Below, piece after piece: positions 5,841-13,157 of a stretch of DNA of 13,473 nucleotides (its first letter is position 1; every line of letters begins with the position of its first letter). The stretch comes from CAZAAW01 sp964483325 (lineage in GTDB: Bacteria; Pseudomonadota; Alphaproteobacteria; Rhizobiales; Kaistiaceae): contig CAZAAW010000043.1 in assembly GCA_964483325.1 (NCBI GenBank), positions 1 to 13,473 of the forward strand, given 5' to 3'. Below the pieces are notes generated by a model. It was not told the DNA's origin, ran no database searches, and worked only from the letters and a program-made list of their open reading frames with translations. The position numbers and the translations under genes are program-made.

Positions 5841-7463
5841 CTATCGCGCCGCGACGCGGTAGCCGTCCGGCCCAAGCGGAACCATCGCGACATAGCGCAC
5901 GGCAACGCCGGTGAAGCGGTTGGTGCCGAATTCGGCATGGGCGACCGGCTGGAAGCCCGGCGCCGGCGCTACCGCCGGCTTCGCCAAGAATTCCGGGCTG
6001 CGGCTGGTGTTCGGTGCCGACAGGCGCGCAAAGGCAGCCTGGCGTGTCGTGGCGCTGCCGGTCAGGAACGGCGATTCGCTCCAGCTGGCGAATGTGAACT
6101 TCATGCGCGCCAGCGGGTCGTTCCATGCCCGGGTCGCCGCTGCCGCCGGCGCGGCGACGGCCGCCACGGCGCGCCGGGTCGGCGCGACGGCGACGCCCGG
6201 CTCGGTGGTCTGTGCGGCTTCCGCCTCGCGCATCAGCAGCGCAAGCGGATCGCGGTCGGCGTCATGCGCCGGCGCGAAGGCCATCACCGGCAACTGAGCC
6301 GCCTCGGCCTGAAGCTCGCGCGCCCGCTGCGCGGCGGCGCGCTGCAGCGGCGTCTGCGCCACTGCCGGCTGGTCGGCCATCGGATTGGGCCGCGGCCGCG
6401 GGGCGACGATGCCGGTTTCGAGCGATGCGAGCTGGACCGGCACGTCCGGCGTGTTGCCGGCGCCGGCCGAGTTGCCCTGCGGCGCCATCAGGCGCAGCGG
6501 CGACGGCCGCGGCGTCGGGGCATCCATCGCGGCGACGATGACGTCCTGAAGCTCATCCTGCGACGCCGCCGGAATCGGCGCCGGCGCGGCGGGGGCAGCA
6601 GGCGCCGCCGGGGCGGCGCCACGGTCGCGGCCGCCGAACAGTGACGCGACAAGCGTCCCCTGGCCGCCGCCATTGCCGCGGGACGGCTGGCCGTAGAGGG
6701 CGACGACGGTCTTGCCGCGCGCCTCGAAGGCGGCCTTGGCCTCGGCATAGCCGGGCAGGGGCCGGCCGTCGGACGGGATGTGCAGCGTATGGCCGTTCGG
6801 GAAGACGCGGACGAGCTGGTCGCGCGTCATGCGCGGCCAGTGGCGCACCGAGCCGGTATCCATGTGCACGAAGGGCGAGCCGGACGTCGGATAGAAGCCG
6901 ACGCCGCCGATCTGCATGCGCAGGCCGATCTCGCGCAGCTTGGCGAGCGGCACGCCCGGAATGAAGAAGTCGAGGGCGTTGCCCTTCATGTGCTGGCTGT
7001 TCTGCGCTACGCCGCTGTTGCGGCTGCGCCCGCGCAGCATGGCGTTGGTGCCGGGATTGCGATAGCCGCAGATGATGTTGATCGGGGCGGTGGCGCCGGT
7101 CTGCTGGTAGACCTCCCAGACGAGATCCATCAGGCGCGGATCCATCCGGATGACTTCGTTCTTCCGCCAGTCGCGGAGAATGTGGTTGATCTGCTTCAGG
7201 CCCTCGGGGTCGTAGACCCCGTTGCGCTTGAAGGTGATCGTCGCGTTCTCGCCCGTATGGGTGTTGTGGAACGAAAGCGTGCGGTCGTTACTTCCTGCAT
7301 TGGTAGGAGTGAACGCCGTAAAGCCGATAAAGAGGACAGCGACGGCCAGAGAGGACGCGCTGCCAAGAAGACGCCTGCGTTTCACGCGGCGCTGAGGCTC
7401 GGGTTTATCTGCTGCTCTCAAGTCCCTGGTCCGCCGTCTTGCCGTCTCTGGCTTCCCCCACAC
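5841..7463 (-). CDS. DUF882 / M15-type zinc peptidase (YcbK/MepK-like) with long tail
   Basis: This is a predicted periplasmic, membrane-anchored or exported peptidoglycan endopeptidase of 540 aa. A basic stretch (25-31) precedes a hydrophobic segment (about 36-52). The peptidase domain (about 62-230) carries the M15 motif SQHMKGNALDF, giving zinc ligands His158 and Asp165, and GGVGFYPTSGSPFVHMDTG with His200. E. coli MepK of this family cuts mDAP-mDAP (3-3) cross-links. After residue 250 comes a Pro/Ala-rich tail (APAAPAAPAAPAP near 283-296) of nearly 290 residues that MepK lacks. The frame opens at GTG 7463, inside an inverted repeat and with no Shine-Dalgarno; GTG 7385 (residue 27), just before KRRRLLG, is an equally possible start. 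The L,D-transpeptidase gene lies upstream on the same strand. Confidence 0.88.
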   Translation of the reverse strand: MWGKPETARRRTRDLRAADKPEPQRRVKRRRLLGSASSLAVAVLFIGFTAFTPTNAGSNDRTLSFHNTHTGENATITFKRNGVYDPEGLKQINHILRDWRKNEVIRMDPRLMDLVWEVYQQTGATAPINIICGYRNPGTNAMLRGRSRNSGVAQNSQHMKGNALDFFIPGVPLAKLREIGLRMQIGGVGFYPTSGSPFVHMDTGSVRHWPRMTRDQLVRVFPNGHTLHIPSDGRPLPGYAEAKAAFEARGKTVVALYGQPSRGNGGGQGTLVASLFGGRDRGAAPAAPAAPAAPAPIPAASQDELQDVIVAAMDAPTPRPSPLRLMAPQGNSAGAGNTPDVPVQLASLETGIVAPRPRPNPMADQPAVAQTPLQRAAAQRARELQAEAAQLPVMAFAPAHDADRDPLALLMREAEAAQTTEPGVAVAPTRRAVAAVAAPAAAATRAWNDPLARMKFTFASWSESPFLTGSATTRQAAFARLSAPNTSRSPEFLAKPAVAPAPGFQPVAHAEFGTNRFTGVAVRYVAMVPLGPDGYRVAAR

Positions 7464-7614
7464 GGCGAGTGTGGAATGCTAGGGTTAATTAATCCTTGTC
7501 GCGATCACGCCGTCGCGACTAACGCGGCGTCGCAAGAACAGCCGATCGGCCGGCAAGATGCAAGCGATAAGATCGGTCGGAAAAAGGTGCCTGCGTCATC
7601 ATTTGGACAAGATT

Positions 7615-7650
7615 GCGAAGGGCCGGGATGTTGCCATCCCGGCCCTTCGC
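7615..7650 (-). terminator. Perfect 16-bp hairpin after the L,D-transpeptidase gene
   Basis: GCGAAGGGCCGGGATG (7615-7630) and CATCCCGGCCCTTCGC (7635-7650) are exact reverse complements around the loop TTGC. It starts 35 nt past the transpeptidase stop. No U-tract follows on either strand, so it may be a Rho-dependent or 3'-stabilising structure rather than an intrinsic terminator. The remaining gap up to 7463 holds three spaced GTCGC repeats (7498-7533), two of them within TCGCGA palindromes 14 nt apart, and no gene. Confidence 0.6.
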
Positions 7651-7685
7651 CATTGCCGTCAGTACTATGGGGCTTCTCGCCCTGA

Positions 7686-9338
7686 TCAGCTGCTCGACTG
7701 ATCGAGACCGAGCGCCGTCCGCACCTTGGCGCTGTGGCCGTAGATGTCTGGGCGCAGCTGCAGATCGCCGGCCTCATCCACGAAGGCGGTGAAATAGGTG
7801 AGATAGACCGGGATATGGTGCGACAGGTTCTGCCGCGTCTCACGGCCGCCGACGAGGCGCTTCAGCTTGTCGGCCGTCAGCTTCCCGTCCTCCGCCAGGA
7901 GCGCCTGGGCGAATTCGAACGGCTCCTGGACGCGCACGCAGCCGTGGCTGAAGGCCCGCACGTCGCGGCCGAAAAGGCTCTTCGACGGCGTGTCGTGCAG
8001 ATAGACGTCGTGGCTGTTGGGAAACATGAACTTGATGCGGCCCAGCGCGTTGCGGTCGCCCGGCGGCTGGCGGAAGCCGATGCTGCGCGGGTTCACCTGC
8101 GACCAGTCGATCGCCCAGGGATCGACCCGCTTGCCGCGGGCATAGACCTCGTAGCCGCCGACCGAGCCCGGATTGGACATCAGGGCGGGCAGCAGCTCGC
8201 TCCTGACGATGGAGGCCGGCACGTTCCAGTACGGATTGACGACGACATGCTCGATCTCGTCGTTGAAGATCGGCGTCTGCGACGAGACCTTGCCGACCAC
8301 CACACGTGTGCGGTGGAAGACCTCGCCGTCCTTCATGATCCGCAGGGTATATTCGGGAATGTTCACCTGCACGTAGAAATGGCCGAGGTCGCGCGGCATC
8401 CAGCGCCAGCGCTCCATGTTGGCGATGATCTCGGCCTCGGCGTTGACCTTCGGCCCGTTGAGCGAGGAGATCGTGTTCTTGCCGACGATGCCGTCGGCGG
8501 CGAGGCCCTCGGCGGACTGATAGGCGCGCACGGCGGCGTCGAGCGCCTCGTCGAAGGTCTCCGGATCGGCCGAGGGCGTCGCCACCTCCAGCCGCGCCCG
8601 CAGGATCGGCACGCGCTCGTCCGTGACGCCGAGCTTCAGCGCCTTGCCGTCGGGAACGACGACCTGGTGTTCCTCCGCCGCCGCGGTGGCGCGCAGCTTG
8701 GCCAGCTGGTCGCGAAGGGCGAGATAGCCCGGCTGCTGCGGATTGAAGGCGGCCATCGCCGCGGCCGGATCGTCGGCGCCGGTGATCGTGGCAAGGGCCT
8801 CGATCGGATCGGGCAGATGCGGCTTGATGTCGATGTAGCCGGAGACCGTGCTCGGATCGAGGCGGCCGGCATAGGCCTGGCGGGCATAGCGCGCCACGGC
8901 CATGCTGAGCATCACTTCCGCCTGCGCCAGCCGTTCCGGATCGGCCGTGCCGGGCGTTGCCGCCGGCGTGGCGAAGGCGGTGGCGTCGAGGCCGTCCTCG
9001 TCGGCGTGCTGCAGGCGGTCGATCACCTTCAGCGCCGCCTCGGTGAGGTGGCCGTCGGCGGTCCAGACCGGCGCGAAGTTGCGGTCGGCATAGAAGGCGG
9101 CGACGCCGGCGCCGTCGCGCTTCTGGTGATAGCTGCCGTCCCGCCCAGCATGAGCCAGCTGGGCGCGAATCGCGGCGTCGACCGGCCCCAGCCTGGCATC
9201 GCCGTCCGTCAGCGCCGCGGCGCTTCCGGCGCGGAGGATGAATTGCGGCGTCTCCGCAACATAAGCCTGCGCCGACAGCGCAGGCAGTCCAATGGCGGCA
9301 ACACCGGCCAGGAGGAGTGTCAGGCGATTCTTCGCCAT
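7686..9338 (-). CDS. L,D-transpeptidase (YcbB/LdtD type)
   Basis: This exported enzyme is predicted to form 3-3 cross-links between mDAP residues of peptidoglycan. From the chosen start the 550-aa protein has a signal peptide (1-25, cleavage after SAQA), a helical scaffold domain (about 50-230), a peptidoglycan-binding domain (about 230-295, with AYQSAEGLAADGIVGKNTI) and a YkuD catalytic domain (about 318-490). The catalytic motif is intact: His448 in DVYLHDTP, then FSHGCVRVQ with His465 and nucleophile Cys467. Length and domain order match the large Gram-negative YcbB class rather than small YkuD proteins. The frame extends to 9395, but the ATG at 9338 begins MAKNRLTLLLAG, a clean signal peptide, with AAAGGG about 10 nt upstream. 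The response regulator gene ends 97 nt upstream on the same strand. Confidence 0.93.
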   Translation of the reverse strand: MAKNRLTLLLAGVAAIGLPALSAQAYVAETPQFILRAGSAAALTDGDARLGPVDAAIRAQLAHAGRDGSYHQKRDGAGVAAFYADRNFAPVWTADGHLTEAALKVIDRLQHADEDGLDATAFATPAATPGTADPERLAQAEVMLSMAVARYARQAYAGRLDPSTVSGYIDIKPHLPDPIEALATITGADDPAAAMAAFNPQQPGYLALRDQLAKLRATAAAEEHQVVVPDGKALKLGVTDERVPILRARLEVATPSADPETFDEALDAAVRAYQSAEGLAADGIVGKNTISSLNGPKVNAEAEIIANMERWRWMPRDLGHFYVQVNIPEYTLRIMKDGEVFHRTRVVVGKVSSQTPIFNDEIEHVVVNPYWNVPASIVRSELLPALMSNPGSVGGYEVYARGKRVDPWAIDWSQVNPRSIGFRQPPGDRNALGRIKFMFPNSHDVYLHDTPSKSLFGRDVRAFSHGCVRVQEPFEFAQALLAEDGKLTADKLKRLVGGRETRQNLSHHIPVYLTYFTAFVDEAGDLQLRPDIYGHSAKVRTALGLDQSSS

Positions 9339-9435
9339 TCCAGCAGCCCTTTCAAATCCAGCACCCATCAGCAAAAACATCGTATTCCCGTTCATGGTTC
9401 AATCGACCGGCGGTGCCGCACCGGTCACTTTCATG

Positions 9436-10938
9436 TCATTCGGCGGCGACGCCCTTTTCCGGGTCCGTGGTCTCCGCCGGCTCTCCTTCCTTGTCGGCAA
9501 GTTCCTTGTCGGCGAGGCCGAGTTCGCGCAGCTTGCGGTAAAGCGTCGACCGGCCGATGCCCAGCTTGCGGGCGATCAGTGCCATGCGGCCGCCATAGCG
9601 TTCCAGCGCCAGCCGGATCATGTCGGCCTCGACATCGCCGAGCGGACGCACGTCGCCGCCCCAGTCGAGGGCGGTGATCGTCTCGCCCGGCCGCGCCGCC
9701 AGCACCGGCGGCGCCGCGGCGGGCGACGCCTCGGCGCGCGGCAGCGTCGTTCCGAGCTGCGCGGCGATCTGCGGGAATTCCTCCGCCGTCAGGGTCGGAC
9801 CGTCGGCCAGAACGACGGCGCGGAAGACCGCATTCTCGAGCTGGCGGATATTGCCGGGCCAGTCATAGGCGGCGAGCATCTGCAGCGTCGCCGGCTCGAT
9901 GCCGCGGATCTGCGGCTTGCCCTCTTCCGCCGCGAAGCGGACGATGAAGTGCCGCACCAGCTCGGGAATATCCTCGCGCCGCTCGCGCAGCGGCGGCAGC
10001 CGGATCGGGAAGACGTTGAGCCGGTAATAGAGATCCTCGCGGAAATCGCCGGTCTCCACGAGCTGCGCCAGGCTGCGGTTGGTCGCCGAGATCAGGCGGA
10101 AATCGACGCGGATCGGCCGGCGGGCGCCGACGGGATCGATTTCCCCGTCCTGCAGGGCGCGCAGGAGCTTGACCTGCACCTCCGGCGGCAGTTCGCCGAC
10201 CTCGTCGAGGAAAAGCGTGCCGCCATGCGCTTCCTGGAACTTGCCGATGTGCTTGTCATTGGCGCCGGTGAAGGCACCCTTCTCGTGGCCGAAGAGAATG
10301 CTCTCGACCAGATTGTCCGGTATGGCGCCGCAATTGACGGTGATGAACGGCTTGCCGCGGCGCTCGCTGCTGCCCTGGATGGCGCGGGCCATCAGTTCCT
10401 TGCCGACGCCCGATTCCCCTTCGATCAGGATCGGAATCTGCGAGCTGGCGGCGCGTTCGCCGAGCCGGATGACCCGGCTCATTGCCGGGCTGTGGGTGAT
10501 GAGGTCGCGGAAGGTGAGCGTGCCCGTGGCGCTCTTCTTCATGCGGGCGATCTCGCCTTCCAGGGCGCCGAGCTTCAGCGCGTTCTGGATCGACACCTGC
10601 AGCCGCTCGGGCGAGATCGGCTTGACGACAAAGTCGATGGCGCCGGCTCGCATGGCGGCGACGACGGTCTCGATACCGCCATGCGCGGTCTGGACGATTA
10701 CCGGCAGGGCCTTTCCCGCTTCCCGCAGCCGGGCGAGCACGCCGAGACCGTCGAGATCGGGCATGGCAAGATCGAGGATCGCCAGCGAGAAACGCTCGGC
10801 GTCGGGACCAGTCAGCAGCTCTGCGGCCTCCAGGCCGCCCCGCGCGACAGCGGCCGTATAGCCGAAATGGACGACGGCGCCCTCCAGCAGCCGGCGCTGG
10901 ACTGGATCGTCGTCAATGATGAGGATCGTCGTCGACAT
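9436..10938 (-). CDS. Sigma-54-interacting response regulator (NtrC family)
   Basis: This 500-aa cytoplasmic transcription activator has three modules. The receiver (1-120) carries Asp10/Asp11, phospho-acceptor Asp56 (LDLAMPD), Thr84 and Lys106. The AAA+ domain (about 145-375) has Walker A GESGVGKE (174-181), an intact GAFTGA sigma-54 loop (221-226), Walker B TLFLDEVGE (241-249) and WPGNIRQLEN (360-369). A Fis-type helix-turn-helix follows at about 436-474 (ALIARKLGIGRSTLYRKLRELG). An intact GAFTGA means it should act on sigma-54 promoters once phosphorylated. The ATG at 10938 begins STTILIIDDD, the normal receiver start; the open frame to 11076 lacks family sequence. No histidine kinase is in the window. 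It lies upstream of, and parallel to, the L,D-transpeptidase gene, and near the C-terminus LADKE occurs twice in tandem. Confidence 0.94.
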   Translation of the reverse strand: MSTTILIIDDDPVQRRLLEGAVVHFGYTAAVARGGLEAAELLTGPDAERFSLAILDLAMPDLDGLGVLARLREAGKALPVIVQTAHGGIETVVAAMRAGAIDFVVKPISPERLQVSIQNALKLGALEGEIARMKKSATGTLTFRDLITHSPAMSRVIRLGERAASSQIPILIEGESGVGKELMARAIQGSSERRGKPFITVNCGAIPDNLVESILFGHEKGAFTGANDKHIGKFQEAHGGTLFLDEVGELPPEVQVKLLRALQDGEIDPVGARRPIRVDFRLISATNRSLAQLVETGDFREDLYYRLNVFPIRLPPLRERREDIPELVRHFIVRFAAEEGKPQIRGIEPATLQMLAAYDWPGNIRQLENAVFRAVVLADGPTLTAEEFPQIAAQLGTTLPRAEASPAAAPPVLAARPGETITALDWGGDVRPLGDVEADMIRLALERYGGRMALIARKLGIGRSTLYRKLRELGLADKELADKEGEPAETTDPEKGVAAE

Positions 10939-11226
10939 GGGCAGACGCGGCGTTCCGGTCTCTGGGACGTGGCTCTGCCACGACAGGCACGCCCTGGCGG
11001 CGCCTGTGCCAAAAAGATGTTGGGTGGGGAGGGTTAACGACGCCTTACGATGCGCCGACGCGCCCAGCCCACACAATTCGTGTCATTTTAGTTGCATTGG
11101 CGCCGCAAGGCTGTTGCGGCCGTGCATCGGACGCCGGCAAAGAGAGAACCGGCGTGACAGTTGCGGTAGCCGGTCGCGCGGCCCAGATTACTGGCCACAG
11201 CCAACGAGCCCGAACGAAAGGATGCC
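10939..11226. promoter_or_regulatory. Divergent intergenic region, response regulator / oligoendopeptidase
   Basis: This 288-nt gap holds the control regions of both divergent genes. I see no convincing -35/-10 pair on either strand. It contains two adjacent potential hairpins in the response-regulator leader (GTGGC-TCT-GCCAC at 10969-10981; ACAGGC/GCCTGT at 10983-11007), a short repeat ACAC-AATTC-GTGT (11071-11083), and the inverted repeat at 11131-11155. No gene is visible. Confidence 0.5.
11131..11155 (+). repeat. 7-bp inverted repeat upstream of the oligoendopeptidase gene
   Basis: ACGCCGG (11131-11137) and CCGGCGT (11149-11155) are perfect reverse complements with an 11-nt purine-rich spacer (CAAAGAGAGAA). 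It lies 71 nt before the start at 11227, so it could be an operator or a leader hairpin. Confidence 0.4.
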
Positions 11227-13062
11227 ATGAGCGAGCCCCTCCTGCATGCGACCGCTGCCGCCCTTGCGACCGACAAGAAGGCCGAACTCGGCGAGTTGCC
11301 GGAATGGAACCTCGACGATCTTTACCCGGGCATGGAATCGCCGGAGCTGAAGGCCGATCTCGGCCGGGCCGATGAAACCACGCTGGCCTTCGAGGAACGC
11401 TACAAGGGCAAGCTGACGGAGCTCGCGACGGCCGGCGGCGACGGCCTCGGGGAAGCGGTGCGCGCCTATGAGGACATCCAGGAGCTGCTGGGCCGCATCA
11501 TGTCCTTTGCCGGCCTCCTGCATGCCGGCAACACCGTCGATCCGGTGGTCGCCAAGTTCTTTGGCGACATCCAGGACAAGATGACGACGTTCAGCACCCG
11601 CCTGCTGTTCTTCGAGCTGGAGCTCAACAATATCGACGACACCGTGCTGGCGGCAGCGATCGCCGCTTCGCCGGCGCTGGCACATTACAAGCCGTGGCTC
11701 GACGATATCCGCCGCGACAAGCCGTACCAGCTCGACGACCGCATCGAGCAGCTGTTCCACGAGAAGTCGGTTACCGGCCGCGGCGCCCTCAACCGGCTGT
11801 TCGACGAGACGATGGCCAGCCTGCGTTTCAGGGTCGGCGATGCCGACCTGACGCTGGAAGAGACGCTGGCCCTGCTCGTCGATCCGGACGAGGCGAAGCG
11901 CAAGGCGGCGTCGGACGCGATCGGCGTCGTGCTCAAGGCCAACGAGCGGCTGTTCACGCTCATCACCAACACCCTCGCCAAGGACAAGGAAATCTCGGAC
12001 CGCTGGCGCGGCTTCGCCGACGTCGCCGATTCGCGGCATCTCGCCAATCGCGTCGAGCCGGAGGTGGTGGCGGCGCTGGTCAGCGCCGTGCGTGCCGCCT
12101 ATCCGCGGCTTTCGCACCGCTACTATGCCATGAAGGCGCGCTGGTTCGGCCGCGATGTCCTGGACTCCTGGGACCGCAATGCGCCGCTGCCGCAGGTGCC
12201 GAGCCGGCTGATCCCCTGGGACGAGGCGAAAAGCACCGTGCTCGGCGCCTATGGCGCGTTCTCGCCCGACATGGCGGATATCGCCGGCCGCTTCTTCGAC
12301 CGCCGCTGGATCGACGCACCGGCCCGGCCGGGCAAGTCGCCGGGCGCCTTCGCCTCCTCAACCGTGCCGAGCGTCCACCCCTATGTGCTGCTCAACTACC
12401 AGGGCCGGCCGCGGGACGTGATGACGCTGGCGCACGAGCTCGGCCATGGCGTGCACCAGGTGCTGGCCGGGCCGCAGGGGGAGCTGATGTCGGCGACGCC
12501 GCTGACGCTTGCCGAGACGGCCAGCGTCTTCGGTGAAATGCTGACCTTCCGGGCGCTGCTGGCGGCGACCTCCGATCCGGCGCAGCGCAAGCAGATGCTG
12601 GCCTCGAAGGTCGAGGACATGATCAACACGGTGGTCCGTCAGATCGCCTTCTACACCTTCGAGCGGCAGGTCCATTCGGAACGCCGCGACGGCGAGCTGA
12701 CGGCCGAGCGCCTCCGCGAGATCTGGATGGAGGTGCAGCATGAGAGTCTCGGGCCGGCGATCCGGCTGGGGCCGGGCTACGAGACGTTCTGGAGCTACAT
12801 CCCGCACTTCATCCATTCGCCGTTCTACGTCTACGCCTATGCGTTCGGCGACTGCCTGGTGAACTCGCTCTATGCCGTCTACCAGCAGGCCGAAACCGGC
12901 TTCCAGGAGAAGTATTTCGCCCTGCTCAAGGCCGGCGGCACCAAGCATCATTCCGAGCTTCTGGCGCCGTTCGGGCTCGACGCCAGCGATCCCGCCTTCT
13001 GGCAGAAGGGCCTGTCGGTGATCGAAGGGCTGATCGACGAACTGGAAAGCATGGACGCCTGA
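11227..13062 (+). CDS. pepF: M3-family oligoendopeptidase F
   Basis: This 611-aa cytoplasmic zinc metallopeptidase is predicted to degrade short peptides (roughly 5 to 20 residues) during protein turnover. The N-terminal part (about 25-130) has the PepF-type WNLDDLYPGM entry and the helical region that narrows access to the active site. The catalytic motif is HELGHGVHQ at 403-411: zinc ligands His403 and His407, catalytic Glu404, and a third ligand Glu430 in LAETASVFGE. Downstream helices include IAFYTFERQVH and YETFWSYIPHFIHSPFYVYAYAFGDCLV, typical of the family. Length agrees with the alphaproteobacterial M3 group. The ATG follows an AAAGGA Shine-Dalgarno by 4 nt. It has no signal peptide. 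A perfect hairpin follows the stop (13070-13102). Confidence 0.95.
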   Translation: MSEPLLHATAAALATDKKAELGELPEWNLDDLYPGMESPELKADLGRADETTLAFEERYKGKLTELATAGGDGLGEAVRAYEDIQELLGRIMSFAGLLHAGNTVDPVVAKFFGDIQDKMTTFSTRLLFFELELNNIDDTVLAAAIAASPALAHYKPWLDDIRRDKPYQLDDRIEQLFHEKSVTGRGALNRLFDETMASLRFRVGDADLTLEETLALLVDPDEAKRKAASDAIGVVLKANERLFTLITNTLAKDKEISDRWRGFADVADSRHLANRVEPEVVAALVSAVRAAYPRLSHRYYAMKARWFGRDVLDSWDRNAPLPQVPSRLIPWDEAKSTVLGAYGAFSPDMADIAGRFFDRRWIDAPARPGKSPGAFASSTVPSVHPYVLLNYQGRPRDVMTLAHELGHGVHQVLAGPQGELMSATPLTLAETASVFGEMLTFRALLAATSDPAQRKQMLASKVEDMINTVVRQIAFYTFERQVHSERRDGELTAERLREIWMEVQHESLGPAIRLGPGYETFWSYIPHFIHSPFYVYAYAFGDCLVNSLYAVYQQAETGFQEKYFALLKAGGTKHHSELLAPFGLDASDPAFWQKGLSVIEGLIDELESMDA

Positions 13063-13069
13063 GGCGGTT

Positions 13070-13102
13070 GCGCCGTGCCCTGCATCTGGCAGGGCACGGC
13101 GC
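13070..13102 (+). terminator. Perfect hairpin after pepF
   Basis: GCGCCGTGCCCTGC (13070-13083) and GCAGGGCACGGCGC (13089-13102) form a 14-bp stem around the 5-nt loop ATCTG. It begins 8 nt past the pepF stop. The following sequence is C-rich with no U-tract, so it is either a non-canonical terminator or an mRNA stabiliser between pepF and the small membrane protein. Confidence 0.55.
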
Positions 13103-13157
13103 GCACCCCCATATGGCGGCTGTCGCCCCGGCGCTTTTTGAAGGAGCTTGCCGTCCC

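Noticed and set aside
9339..9395. N-terminal extension of the L,D-transpeptidase frame
   Set aside because: It would put 19 residues before a clean signal peptide that starts at 9338.
7734..9677. 647-aa open frame on the plus strand
   Set aside because: It runs opposite the L,D-transpeptidase and the end of the response regulator; it is longer than the real gene but rich in Arg/Gly/His/Asp with no recognisable motif.
10995..11012. Possible sigma-54 promoter (TTGGCAC on the minus strand) ahead of the response regulator
   Set aside because: The -24-like element is good, but the -12 position reads CCGC rather than TTGC, so the match is not adequate.
9292..11037. 581-aa open frame on the plus strand
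   Set aside because: It is the antisense shadow of the response regulator, which has intact receiver, AAA+ and helix-turn-helix modules.
10939..11076. N-terminal extension of the response regulator frame
   Set aside because: Receiver domains begin with the sequence found right after the ATG at 10938; the extra 46 residues look like translated leader.
11188..12117. 309-aa open frame on the minus strand
   Set aside because: It is antisense to pepF and shows no family sequence.
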